A DNA stretch of 64,000 nt from Chromobotia macracanthus (lineage: Eukaryota > Chordata > Actinopteri > Cypriniformes > Botiidae). This document shows positions 9,778 to 22,664 of the stretch, in pieces. Every line of letters starts with the position of its first letter. Position 1 is the stretch's first letter. Position numbers and translations under genes: made by a program. The stretch spans positions 3,600,501-3,664,500 of the forward strand of contig JAZGTH010000019.1 in NCBI GenBank assembly GCA_036877525.1, given 5' to 3'. The notes beneath the pieces were generated by a model that did not search any database, was not told the DNA's origin, and saw only the letters and a list, made by a program, of their open reading frames with translations.

Positions 9778-11931
9778 AGAGTTAACTCTCTTTTTGGGGT
9801 TAAGAGAAATACATTTTAGTACTTTTAGTGACAATGGAGTACAGCAGAAATATAGAGAATTTTCTTATTAAACTGTAAACTAAAATCAGGAGAATCTGTA
9901 TTTAGAGAGGTCTAATCACTTGGGATATTATGAACAACTGATAAAAGTTTCTGGGTATTTTATCTGGTACCCATAGCAGTAAAACTGTCCAAACTCTTCT
10001 TTTGCATTAGAGCATTATGCAGAAGATCAACTTTAAACATATTCTGCAGTCCAAATGTTATTCCTTTCTTTTTTTTAATCACAGTACATTCAGCTACACC
10101 CTGTGAACAAGCTTTTATCTGTGTGTATGTACTGTACTATCAGCCTTCTGTTTCTGTTAGTGGTGAAGTCTGCAGTGTGGCCTTGTGTTTGTGTTGCTTC
10201 GTTAGTCTATGTGTTTGTCTATAATACAATAAGCAATTTGTGCTTGAAGAGCATCTTATATCTTGTGTACCAAGATGCTTGATATTCCTATTTTGGTAAT
10301 GATAGCACACGCATGATAAACAGGACAAGTTGCAATTTTTGGAAGGACAGGTATTTACACTAAATGACTAAATAGACATTTTTTTTAAAGAATGGCTGTG
10401 ACTTAAACAACAAGAGATGGGAAGAGATTAATAGTCTCCCAGTGTGAGTTTTTCAATGCCAGATTCTTAAACTTTGTTGTTTAAATGTCAGAGTTCCATA
10501 TGCCATTGCTTACGAACACAATATCTTTGTGAGTGAAAACTGGTTAATTAACATAACTGCAAAATAATGAGCAAAGTTACCCTGCTGAGGTCAGATTCTG
10601 AAAAAAGTGTAGAATCTGTTTGGTTTTAACTGCTAAAAAACCTGCTCTCTAAAAAATATCTTTACTGTAAGATTTACTGGAAACAGCCTAGAAATGTTAA
10701 CAGTAAGCACTTACAGTACTGTTCAAACTCAATGATCTGAGTTTTTACACTGAAAAGATGATTTATGTATAGGACTTGCACATACCAGCCATGTGTTGTT
10801 GTCACTTTAACCAGTCACAGTTCTGGTAAGATGCCCATGGTGTGCCATGGTGAGGTTCTGTGGCTATTTCTGTTGTCAGCAGGTCAGGGAGTATGAGGAC
10901 ATGTGCTTCAGCCTGTCTCAACAAGTCTTAAACTCGTGTGACAGACATATGAGTATACAAGTACATTGAACTGTGTTGAAAACAAAAGCAGTTAAATTAC
11001 AAGTAAATTTAGATTTGCAACAGAGGCATTGTTTAGTATTCAGTGTTTATTTTATGTGCTCTGTGAAACAGCTGATTAATAGAAAAAAACTCAATAATTA
11101 CGTTTTCGTAAAATATTACTTTGTTTGAATAGCTACTGTACATTGATAACATGTATACCTTATAAATGCCATGAAATGATGAGAACAATTTTCTTTCTTG
11201 TGTTGATATATTTCCTGTTGGGACAGGAAGTTGAGGCAGGAGATATTGAAGATCTTGTCCATTTAATAAAAAGAAATTGCAGATTTATTTTTTATTTTGT
11301 CACCTGAAGTAAAATCCATTCTGAGCTCATGGGTGTTAAAGGCAAAACCAAGATGGGAGGTTTGTTGATTTGTGTGAGACAGGCTTTCACTCTGTCCTAA
11401 ATCACAGTCTACTACAAAATTTTGCAACATTGACATTGGCTGTTTAAGTATGCAGTAATCAAAGTGGACTTAAAGTTTGGACTTAAATTCATAACAAATC
11501 CATTTTCATTTTTTTTCTAATCTCTGCCTTTTACAAACAAGCAAGCCTTGTTGACAGTCAGCCCCGATTTATTCTGTATGGATCCCCTATGTATTCTGTA
11601 AGGAATTCAGCAATTCATGACCATAAAGAAGAGTGTCTATTCATTCATGGCTTAACTATACAAACTGGGTTACATTTACATTTGTGGACCTGAGTACATG
11701 TTCATGAATGAATGAATCTCTGACACTTTCTGTTATTTTATGAATTTTGTGTATATGAGTAAGGCTTTGGGGGAGTTTTAAAGCCTTAAATGTCTTCAGC
11801 TACTGAGACAAAATCTTCTTGCCTCGACTGCTGCCATACCAAGTAAAAATGTGGCATGCTTGGCTAACATCCTGTTTTCTTCTCCTGGTTTACCTTAATC
11901 CGTGGTTTCATGTTTCTTCTTCTACAGTGCC

Positions 11932-14900
11932 ATGGCTCCGTCACTCTCACAGGCCTACAGAAGGCGCTGGTGGATGGCCATCACTGCAGTCATAGAGAAC
12001 CTGCTCTTCTCCGCTGTGTTGCTAGGCTGGGGTTCCCTTCTTATCATGCTGAAGAACGAGGGTTTCTACTCACACCTGTGCATAGGTATGTGGCTGCAAC
12101 AGCACACTTGGGCAGAGGTTCACTAATGGCTGCATTAGGATGCATGTTAGATAAAGCATTATTTGCATCTGGTGGTTTCATGAAACAACATAAAGATCTG
12201 CATAAACTGTCAGACTGTAATCATTTGATATTGTTTCTAACAGCGTGCCGCCTGACTTTAACACACCTGAAATTGTTTCTTTGATGCTAATAGAGAATCT
12301 CACAGAGAGTCACACAAATGTAAGCTTAACCGAAAGCACTCATTGGCTGAGCTGTATTGAGCAGGAGGAGATTTTGAATCTGGGCTTTACGATTGGCTCA
12401 TTCATCATCAGCGCAGCCACTCTGCCTCTAGGAGTCCTGATGGACAAATTTGGGCCACGTCCAATCAGATTGCTTGGCAGGTAAGAGACATACAGACATC
12501 AATACGAACACTATAGAACAACAAGATTACTCGACAACATGATGTAATATGTAATCATTCACTATGGGAGGATTTGTGAGTTGTGTTACATTTCTTTCTA
12601 CAACTCTTGTAGTTCCTGTTTTGCGTTCTCCATGGCTCTGATTGCTCTTGCAGCATATGATCCAGCAGGTCCGTATTAATGTACAGTATGTGTACAGTAT
12701 GTTAAGGATTGAATCATTATTCTGTATATTGTGTAACATTTCATGGACTCACAGTCAGAATCAAATCACAATACAGATTGTAGAACCCACACACAAACCC
12801 AATGTGTTAACAGCTAATGCAATGAAACTGTAATTGGCTTCTATAAATACTTCCGGCATATTAAATGTTTCAAACATAAAGACATGTTTCTGTCATTTAC
12901 AGTATTATCGGCTCTTATATTTATTGCGGTCTCTTTGAATGGATTTGGAGGAATATGTTTAACCTTCACTTCACTAACAGTAAGATACATACATACAGAA
13001 ATATAATAAACAATATAAAAATATACGTCTTTTATGTCAGCATTCATATATACAGATGAATGGTGCTCACATTAATTCACTGTGTATGTGTGTGGTTGCA
13101 TATGTCTGTATGTATAATTTTATTTTAAATTGATTATGCATGATTAAGGTTTAGGGATTTGAGTATTCTTGGCTATTGTATAATTAGTAATTGTTATGTT
13201 TTAATTTGTGGGGTAGTTTATTTAAAAACTGATGACTAAATGTATAGTTAAAATATAATGTGGAAACTATCAGCCCTTTTACTGTTTTACACTTCTTTAT
13301 ATATTTATTAGTTTATATATTTATATTTATTGTAATTGTTATGAAATATCTAAACAGTTTTATACTGCTCCGTGTTGCAAAATATCCAAAAATGTGCAAT
13401 GATTTTTGCACTGTTCTATTCTGTCCATCTCACAAATGCATGCAAGAACTGCTTGCTCCATGTGCTTGTGTTCTGTAGATCTCTTCAGTGCTACACTCTA
13501 CATTTTTTGCATGCTAATCTCGGCCAATCAGAGGACAGATATGCCTTCACGCCCTCAATGTCGCCAAACCCACCTTCCCTATAACCACATTTGGACATTC
13601 GTAGACTGGCCTTGCTCTCTCTCTCTCTTCCCTTAAATTTTCTTTCACGTGCCTGTCTCTGTCTTTTATCTTTAACCTTTTCACATGTTTGTCTTGAATG
13701 TACTATTAATATGCAAAAACAACAACTGTTGCATAATCTAAATACATTTCTTATTAGGATGAATAAATATCAGGCACTCAGTGGTGAAAAAGAAAGAGGG
13801 ATTCATTGTTTTGGAGGTGTCGTTATTACCACATTTTGATAAAATATTGAAGCAAAACATTTCTTTATTTGAAATAATGTGCACCAATATACTTTATATG
13901 TAAAACAGATAATTTACCCAGTTTAGGTCATTGTGGCTTTCTGATAGTACCACTCTCCTAGAGGAAAATAAGCAAACCAAATGAGAACATGTGAGATACA
14001 TACACATAAATGAGATTAAAAGAAGTTAAATCTTTAATATAATATATATCAAGAAACCCCATTAGAAAAAAATCAGGAAGACAGGAAGTGAAAAGGACAG
14101 GAAATTGTACAAACAATTTCCATGTCCTGAACTGAACTTAGATAAAGACCAAAGTTGTGCAGGCTGAAAGGGGTTCAAAACAGTGTAAATAAGTTAGTAC
14201 ATTTACATTTACATTTATTCATTTAGCAGACACTTTTATCCAAAGCGACTTACAAGTGCAGAATACAACAAGCGAGTCAACCTGAAGAGGCAACTAGACA
14301 CAATAAGTGCTCACAATACAAGTTTCAGACAGTGCTCAGAGTATCATATGCTACAACAAGGGAGAGATTTAAAGGGAAGAGGGATAGGGAATGAAGGGAA
14401 AGGATTTTTTTTTTTTTATGATGAGGTTAAGTGCTCACGAAAGAGATGTGTTTTCAGCTGTCTTTTGAATATTGCCAGGGATTCTGCATTACGGATAAAG
14501 GCAGGAAGATCATTCCACCAGCATGGGGTAGTGAACGAAGTATAAGTGAATGTATAAGTGAATGTATATTTGTGATCTAAATTTGTACGGCTAAAATGAT
14601 GACTTGCAGTTTACTGTTTCTCATTGCCAGTCCCTTGCCATGCCGCTTGTTTGTGTTGTGTCAGTTTGATTTGGCTCACACTGTGTGAGTGTGTCTGTTT
14701 GTTTTCTGTATAGTGTGTGTGTTTATCTGCTGGGAGCAGTAGTATATTATTGGTACAGAAGCACAAATGTCCCTAGCGTGGCATGTGATTGGCTAGGATT
14801 GCAACGCATGCAGTAACGTGTGAGACAGATTCCCTGAATCACTCCAGTAATTCCTAAATCAACTCCTAAATCAGCCTGTCTTCCATCCATTTTACTGTCT

Positions 14901-17361
14901 ACAAATCTACAAATACATTGGATGAATGCCAATTTTGAAATTCATGTACTAATAAAGAGAGGTACTGTTGTGTGTATGAGAATCTATAACTTAACAGCAT
15001 GTCTGAATTGTGAGGGTCCGAGTCCTCGCCTAATTTTAAACATCTTACTAATAACGCTCTCTAGTGGCAAACAGATAAATATTACAGTTTGGAATATAAA
15101 AGCAGAACAGATAAACGTATATATTCAACATAGTAAATTGAATGAAAATTACCATTCTGACATTCTGGTTATTACATACTTATTATGCCTTTATAATTGA
15201 TTAATTACATTCTTTTTCGATAACATTTTCTTCCTGTCTGATTTTCTCAGTTGCCGAATATGTTTGGAAATGTGCGCTCCACGATTCTCTCACTTATGAT
15301 TGGCTCTTATGCCTCTTCTGCTGTAACCTTTCCAGGAGTTAAGGTAGAATCCAAAAACACAAAAAACAACAGCAAACACAAAAGAACTTAGCACATTTTT
15401 CCTCTAAAATATAGCATCTGAATCTAAATTGTTTCTGTCTGTTTCTCCTGTTAGCTGATATATGATCTTGGTGTGTCATTTTGTATGATTTTCTGGATGT
15501 GGGCGGGCTTTGCCTGTCTCGTCTTCGTCAATTGCGTTGTTAATTGGCCAGGAGAATCTTTTCCCGCCCCTGAGGACGTCAGATACGCGTTAGTAAATGT
15601 CACATGCATGTCAGATACATACACAATATGACCAGATGTGTGTTAACATGCAACACTAAACTAAATGTGCTTATTGAGCATTTAATTTTAAAGTCTTTAA
15701 CATTAAAAGTAAGTCAGTTCTGTCTAAACTCGTTCCACTCCATTGGGAAGGTTTCCACTAAATATTTTTATTCAGGATCATCACTAAGACCAGCCACTAA
15801 TGTTGGAAAATGAGGCCTTCCTCTCAGTCTGCATTTCAGATCATCCCAAATGTGTACAGTGGGGCTGAAGTTTAATTGTTAATTACTATAATACATAGAT
15901 GTCCACATACCATGGCCATGTGGTGTAATTCATAGCAATAGAGTACCATGTAAAGTTCATATCTGTATGTTTCAGATGGACAGAAAATGCTGTACTATCT
16001 CTGTTTGACTTTATTACTTAGTAAAATGGCAAAATTGGAAGGTGAAGTAGCGGACCCTAAGATGACTGGTGATCGTTCCTACGCTCATGTGATTGTTGAA
16101 GAACAGGAAGTGACCAAAAATCAACCTTCCAATGATGATGCTCACAGCAATGGAACAGCATCACAGAGCCAGGGTCAGTGTGCAACACACACATCTGCAA
16201 ACACACGTAAATGTTATGATAATGAAACAATATTGATCTTATCCATTTCTGTGGGACAGCAGGATCTCCTCCTTTTAGACGTTCTGTGTGCTCACCGATC
16301 TTCCTGTGGAGTCTAATCACCATGGCGATGACCCAGCTTCGTATAATTTTCTTCATGGGTGCCATGAATAAGATGTTGGAGTTTTTAGTTACCTATGGCG
16401 ACCCTCACCGTAAGGATCAGCTGATCTTTGTGAAATTAAAAGATGTGAAAACTTTCTAGCCTTGTTTAGGAACACATGATTAAATAAAAGCTAGATGACC
16501 TATACTATATGTATGAAGAAGCATATGTTTGTGGCAAGTTGAACTGTCTTTAAATTGTGTGCATTGTTTACCTTTATGTATTTGTAACTTTGTGTGTTGT
16601 AGCTTCTGAAGAGTTGGTGAAGGAGGCGGAGGAGCAAGGTAAGAAACATTCTATTTTCATCAAACCAATTTAATAAATTAATAGAGTTAATAGTTAACAG
16701 AGGGTCCCAACAATGACAGAAAACGAAATGTTTGTCTGTTATAGTGAGTCTCTACTCGTCTATCTTCGGTACTCTTCAGCTGCTCTGTCTGGTGAGCTGC
16801 CCTCTGATTGGCTACATCATGGACTGGAGAATGAAGGAGTGTGAAGACGTGAATCCAGCAGAGGGGGGGCAAAGGTGAAGGTGGAGCAAGAGTGAAATGT
16901 GAATTACTGCCATATGATGTCATTCTTATGGTTTACCTTCATATCGTTTGCCATCATTTTCTTCAGTCCATCTGGGCCTCCAAAAAGGGACAGAAAGATC
17001 CAGAAACTCACCAACGCCATCAGAGCTTTTATCTTTACAAACCTGCTGCTGGTCATCTTTGGTATCATTTCCCTCATAGACAACCTGCCCATACAGGTTA
17101 GTCCCAGATTTTCAGTGTGGTCCCAAGCTTTTGGACCTTACTGTATTTATGCTGCAAAACAAACCTTTACAATATTTGCTTTGATGCATTTGACAGACAC
17201 CTGTATTCACACTGACGTATTGTGCATTCAAGATAACATTTTGTCAGTTTGTGTGTTCTCTGGGAATTGAACCCATGACCACAGTTTTGCTTGGCTCACA
17301 TGCTATCAGTTTTATGTGACACTATTAGAAATGTATTGACATTTTTTATACTGTATGTATC

Positions 17362-17404
<43 letters not shown>

Positions 17405-18690
17405 GCTCTCTGTCAGGTGGTTTCTTTTGTTCTGCACACTGCAGTTAGAGGTTTCATTCATTCATGCTGTGGTGGCCTGTATGCTGCTGTGTGAGTTTTC
17501 TTTTTAACACAATCCCTACAATCTTACACTCAGGGCTGGAACTATCCAAAAGCATCACACTGAAAACATATCTGCATAAGTTCATAATACAATTAAATTG
17601 TTGATATTCATGGCATTTATGGGTCATTCATTTTTAAATTCTACTTTCAACATTCAGAAAGCCCCAAATGTAAGTTAAATTGCAAAGTCATACAGTTTAA
17701 ATTGTAATGTGAGATCACTTATGATTATAAGCAAACCAGTGGTTTTTAACACTAGTTGTTAAAGTTGTTAAAGCATATTCTCACAGCTTTTACCTAAGCA
17801 GAAGTTTTGCCAATAAACATTTAGCTAGTGTGTCAAATGTTTTTCTTTTATTGTAAGCTTATGCAAGACAATCTTGGCTAAGCCAGAGAAATGAAAATAT
17901 AATAAAAATTGATGGCTGTGTTTTATCAAGAGACTGAATACAGTTTGATGCTACAAGTGATGACCATTTGCCCTATTAGACTTTGTCATGGGGGTAAGAC
18001 AAAATGAAGGAAACAAACCCTGGTTAAAATGATAAAGACAATGAAAAAGAATATCACCCATCACTGGTGAGGAGTGAACACACACTGCAAGTCATGACAC
18101 ACACACACACACACACACACTGTTTGCTGTTTTTTTAATGCTTAAGTTGTTTGCTGTTTATGTGTTTAGCTACCCAACCAATCATTTTGGCACTCTGACT
18201 GGCCTGCAGTCCATGATCAGTGCTGTGTTTGCCCTGCTACAACAACCACTCTTCATCTTCATGTTGGGACCATTAAAGGGGGACCCTTACTGGGTGAGAC
18301 AAACATTTCTGGCTTTAACGCATTATTTGGTGCATGTTTTTTGTTTATCTTTCATATAAATATCAAATGTGATTTTAATAATGCAGTTTCATATCACACT
18401 AACTGTTTTTAATAATCAAACTGAGTTTTTTTTTAACTTAAATTTTGCAAATGAATTACCAAACATGATACATTATCTTCTTTTTTCTGAATTGATAGAT
18501 CAACTTCGGCCTGCTTCTGTTCTCATTGGTTGGATTCCTGCTGCCAGGATACCTCTTCTACCATAGAAGACAACTGGTGAGAGAGAAGGCAGCCCGTGAT
18601 TGCCTGTCACTCGGCCAATCAGCACAGGAGAGTGTCAGCCTCAACCAATCAAATGATTACTCAAAATATCTAGCTAACGAAAACGTCTGA
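11932..18690 (+). CDS. slc43a1: Large neutral amino-acid transporter LAT3, SLC43 family
   Basis: Sodium-independent facilitated transporter of neutral branched-chain amino acids in the plasma membrane (family knowledge). Coding exons: 11932-12085, 12294-12480, 12613-12668, 12903-12979, 15251-15343, 15455-15588, 16022-16173, 16263-16409, 16603-16638, 16745-16874, 16967-17096, 17417-17490, 18170-18293, 18499-18690. All phases agree and give 561 aa (human SLC43A1 is about 559). Signatures are MAPSLSQAYRRRWWM, GFTIGSFIISAATLPLGVLM, LNGFGGICLTFTSLTLPNMF, IGYIMDWRMKECED and NHFGTLTGLQSMISAVFALL. The alternatives SLC43A2 and SLC43A3 fit less well (GPRPIRLLG and MTQLRIIFFMGAMNKMLE are A1-like). The a/b copy is unresolved. 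The extracellular loop after the first membrane segment carries NLT and NVS glycosylation sequons. Confidence 0.95.
14198..14560 (+). repeat. Dispersed teleost repeat in slc43a1 intron 4
   Basis: Starts acatttacatttacatttat, then tagcagacacttttatccaa and agcgacttacaagtgcag. It later contains gtgttttcagctgtctttt and aagatcattccaccagcatg. Both halves are familiar high-copy fish sequence, but I cannot assign a class with confidence. It accounts for much of the otherwise empty intron 12980-15250. Confidence 0.55.
17362..17400. repeat. (CT)n tract before slc43a1 exon 12
   Basis: A CT-rich run immediately upstream of the acceptor at 17416. It probably acts as an extended polypyrimidine tract. Confidence 0.8.
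18097..18121. repeat. (CA)n microsatellite in slc43a1 intron 12
   Basis: About 12 CA units, 48 nt before the exon at 18170. Confidence 0.9.
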
Positions 18691-19920
18691 GGTCAAAAAT
18701 GGTGATAAGACGTATGTAAGGAAAAACCAATTTGATTTATGACTCTTTTGTTACATGGGAAAATTAAAAAATGTTCTTACTGTTCAGTCACTGTAGAGAC
18801 TTAAAACAAATAAACATGCAGTTTTACAGTCACTCACTGTGCAATTTCAAGACTTTTACGATCACTTGGCTCTACGTTTTTCTTGTAGAGCAAAATATAA
18901 TCAGAATAATCAGACTAAAGTGGTCAAACTAGTGTTTAGTTGGTTAATCTTAAAAAATCTTAACAGTTGTGCTCACCATCACAACCACATTTACAGTGTT
19001 TTCTTGGCAGTACCACAAAAACCTATTATGCTAATTGCCTGGCTGACATCACAGTGCCTTACCCTATAGTGTGTAGTTTGTCTTTGGCTGCTAAAATTGT
19101 TTTTTTTATTATTATTATTACACTGACACTGTAGTAGAATAATAAGCAGGGGTTCAACATCTTTAAAAGTATCTAAACTTCCTTTAATTTCTGAATCACC
19201 TCCTGCCTCATCACTTTTCTCAGCATTAAATCAAAATAAGCCCCCTTTACATTTATTCATAATATTAAAAATTTTGATAATGGTAATTAACTATCAAAAT
19301 AAAATAACTTTCACCATCCCTGAAACAACGTTCCGTTTTGACTTGACAGTTTATTTGTTGTGTGCCAGTAGCCAAATAACAGTCATTGCAGGCTACTGTT
19401 AAAGGCAATGGAACAGTTCCAAGTTAAACTTAACTTAGTACCATGATATCTTGTGTATGTGCAGGTCACAGACATTTAAATTTACTGATAAGAATATTCA
19501 TGAGTTATGTTTTTGAAGGTGTTGTGTAGTGGCTCTTTGGTAAATGTGTAACTTTTAATTTTGAGTAATGCAGACGTCCCATCAAAACATGTAAATGAGG
19601 CAGGGCTTCATGTAATGTCACGTTTCCTTGACCTCATGGATCAGTCATACTATATGGCTAACATTGGTTACACATGGTCTTGAATGCTGCTTTAAATGAA
19701 ATCTGGTAATTATGGGTCATTATTGCAAAGGACGGTTTGCACATATTTATTTTAATTCTTATTTGCTCAGTAAGGGATATGGGGGAAAGTTAAAAAAATA
19801 CATATCTGTATATTAAAGTTGTATCAATGTATCTGTTGATTTTACAACACATTGGTGCTTGCATTGGTCATGCGGTGCTCACAACTGTAAATGTGCTAAT
19901 AAATAAATAAATACACACAT
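18691..19920 (+). other. slc43a1: slc43a1 3'UTR
   Basis: About 1.2 kb after the TGA at 18688-18690. Tandem AATAAA hexamers start at 19898-19903 and continue as aataaataaataaa. No coding exon or clear mobile element was seen in it. Confidence 0.6.
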
Positions 19921-19943
19921 TTTGTCTAAGCTGTTTTTTTATT
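19898..19943. terminator. Opposed polyadenylation signals of slc43a1 (+) and med19 (-)
   Basis: On the + strand AATAAA repeats begin at 19898. On the - strand AATAAA occupies 19943-19938. The predicted cleavage sites fall at about the same place, so the two 3' ends abut or overlap. Confidence 0.6.
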
Positions 19944-20231
19944 TGTAAAAAACGTTCTGAAGAAGTTGAATGAAAAACACTCCATTATTCATCCTACTCA
20001 TAAATAGACACAGAGGCACTTTGATCACTTCAATACTTAGATATGTAACCGATATGATGGTTTACCAGACATCCTGGTACATAATACATTAATGATATAC
20101 ATTCAAACATACAATATATACACACACACCTGCATGTCACTGCAAGATTAAAACTGTAACGTGCTGAGGCCCATTTTTTCAGTTTGTGCTTCAGATGAAT
20201 CCTTCCTGCTCTTCTGTCCTTCAGGTGGTTT

Positions 20232-22087
20232 TTATCTCAAGCTACTGCTGCTGGGCTGAGACCCCGTCATGCCTGGGTGGTCAGGACTATGGCGATTCTG
20301 AAAACAAAAACAAATAATCAGTATTGTATTTGTGCATTGTGTTTATCAGTCAATACAAACGTTCTACTGATCAATTTAATTGCTGAATAACACTACAGCA
20401 CAGTGGCACTGGCTTATGAATTACTCCATACATTCCTAATGCACTCTTATGAGCATGCACAAGAGAGGAACGATGAGGGCAGGATTTTCACTAGATAAAT
20501 AAAATGAATAAATTCTTTTAAGAATTTAATAATAAATAAAATGAATAAATTTTTTAAATGATGCAAAATTAAAAAACGTCACGCATTGTAATACTGCCTG
20601 CTTTATGAGTATTGATGATAATGCCAAATCATATCTAATACAACATAAGTTAAAAGAAAAACATTTCAATTATTTCAATGAGGCCCTGAACCTTCTTCTT
20701 CTTCTTCTCTTTCTTCTTCTTCTTTCTGTCCGGGTCATCGTCCTTCTTCTTCTTCTTCTTCTTATGGTCAGAATCTGATGGAGTTTCTGTGGTAAAGAGT
20801 GTTACTGTGGGTCAATATTTAAGGAAGCACACGTTTGCCTCTTTACATGACTGTGTGTGTGTGACCGTCACCTGGTGGTAGTGGATCCTGAGGCCTGTGG
20901 TGTTTATGCTTATGTTTGTTCTTCTTCTTTGGTGGCTGAATGTGCATCAGTCTGTATTGCTCCGGTAACTTTGGCAAGAGAGAATGGGACGGTCACAAAA
21001 ATTACACACACAAAACAAAAGCACATGAACATTTAATACCAACACAGCAAAGAAAAACACAGGCACATCTCAGAGGATGGTCACACACACACTTACAGGA
21101 CCTGTGTGCAGCCTGAAGCCGGTGAGCATTGCCCCTGTAAGAGGACTGAATGAGTTGTTGCACACTGGTGGTTTCTCAATGAGCGAGTGCAGAGAGCTGT
21201 TGTCCTGAATACCGGGGCTGTCTATCATACCTGATCACAGAATGATGTAGTTTCAAGCCAGTGTTGTTTGGTAAGGCACTTAAACTGATCTAGAATCAGC
21301 AATCTAAGGCAAATACACATGCATACACACCGGGAAGCTCAGGAAGGAAGTTGCTGAGTTTCTCCTTGACCTTCTTTCCACAGAACTTGTTGTAAGCGTG
21401 TTCCAGGTTGTAGTGTGTGATGAGATTAGTGTGTCCTGTCAGCTCATTCTCCACTGACAACGTGGAAAAAGAAGGAGTTAACTACTCCACATGATGACAA
21501 AACACAGCAGTTACAAAAACATTGTTAATGCTGTAATATCATGTGCTCTCCCATGAGACACCTTAGAATTCATTCATTCATTTTATTTATTTTTATGACA
21601 GTTGTGGCCAAGTTAACAAACTTGTGTTTTAATAACTACGATTGAGATTTATTTTAAGAGTCTTACATGCACTACGATTACAATCAAAGTCACTCGCTGT
21701 CACAGCCCAGCAGCCACTATTACAAACGTGGCGAAATGCATCACGGCACAACCATGTCTTTAATTTTAACTTAGTATTTTGCTCATACCGATCCTGTACA
21801 GTATCTCTGAGCACCAGCTTAATACCTACATTAATAAAACAATGTCAAGCCGTGCTGACAACACAAGAGTGGCACTCACTGGGCAGTTCACGCAGCAGGT
21901 AAAACGGCTCATTCATTGCTGCGGGTTTTCTCAGCGGAGTCCCTTCGTCCACCATCTGATGGGAGAAAGACATCGAGCCCAAGTTTTGAGGAACCTGAGA
22001 TTTCCCAGGCCCAAACCCCAGCGCTGAGGCTCCTGCTGGACCCTGAGCCTCAGACTGACCATACAGCGAGGAGAAGATTTCTGTCAT
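20232..22087 (-). CDS. med19: Mediator complex subunit 19
   Basis: Head-module subunit of Mediator in the nucleus, linking transcription factors to RNA polymerase II. Exons (- strand): 22087-21880, 21453-21331, 21230-21097, 20968-20872, 20786-20692, 20297-20232. The total is 240 aa (human about 244). Signatures are MNEPFYLLRELP, TNLITHYNLEHAYNKFCGKK, DNSSLHSLIEKPP and GFRLHTGP. They are followed by the lysine/histidine-rich basic tail (KKKNKHKHKH, two poly-Lys blocks) and an end in NRHSPDHPGM..SSSSLR. The start at MTEIFSSLYG was chosen because known MED19 proteins of fish begin this way. An in-frame ATG 30 codons upstream (22177) was not used. It is head-to-head with tmx2. Confidence 0.95.
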
Positions 22088-22664
22088 GTTGTAAGACGTA
22101 CGCTGAGCCTTTATTATTGTGTGTAAAGCTGTACTGATGTTACTATTGCTAATCGTCTGTAAACGATCTGTTGACAATCACTTCCGGTTGTTCGTGCGCG
22201 TTGGAGAATTTACCGTAATATATTAATTGCGTGTTGGATATTGCCACAATTCCTACATTTTATTAAACGCGGTTTCATAAGGCGTTCAAAAAGTGGATCA
22301 TCTATTGTATGGTGTAGTACTGTAGCCACATAAACAAGACTGTATAAAGCGATTAGCCGTACATTCGTCTTTGTTATGCATGTTAAAATAACAGCTTAAA
22401 GTTTATTAATTACGGTAAAGAAGGAATTCGATAAACTTCCTGTTGTCATCCCCTTTATGTGACATCATGACCAATAAGCGCTATAGTTTGGGTAAACTGA
22501 CCAATCAGCGCGGGAGGCGGGGCGAGAATTCTCTCGTCCGCGTTGACCTCTATCCCTTTAAATCGTTTACGTCATTGGCCGACGTATATTTGATCTCACA
22601 TTAATAACTGCACCGATGCAGACACGGTGGTGTCAAGAAATCGCAGCACTCCTTTCTTTAAAAA
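22088..22664. promoter_or_regulatory. Bidirectional promoter between med19 and tmx2
   Basis: 577 bp separate the two start codons. Visible motifs: ETS-type cacttccggt (from 22179; ACCGGAAGTG on the med19 strand), CRE-like TGACATCA (22460-22467), CCAAT (22471-22475 and 22501-22505), a GC box aggcggggcg (about 22515-22524), TTACGTCA (22567-22574) and an inverted CCAAT, ATTGG (22574-22578). No TATA box is placed correctly for either gene. This is the usual architecture of a housekeeping bidirectional promoter. Confidence 0.75.

Larger units (their letters stand above)
6901..11927. other. Intergenic region between the cytokine gene and slc43a1
   Basis: No coding exon could be supported on either strand. 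It holds the rearranged SINE (7862-8238), hairpins at 8098 and 9744, and a possible first exon of slc43a1 ending at 9145. The remainder is unassigned AT-rich sequence. Confidence 0.6.

Noticed and set aside
12244..12293. Alternative slc43a1 exon 2 start at acceptor 12243, joined to donor 12077
   Set aside because: It keeps an open frame (VPPDFNTPEIV) but replaces the family-typical FYSHLCIENLT junction. The 12085 to 12294 splice gives better sites and the expected loop.
22088..22177. Upstream in-frame ATG adding 30 residues to med19
   Set aside because: Known MED19 proteins of fish start at the MTE-type methionine, and the extension lies in the promoter/5'UTR.
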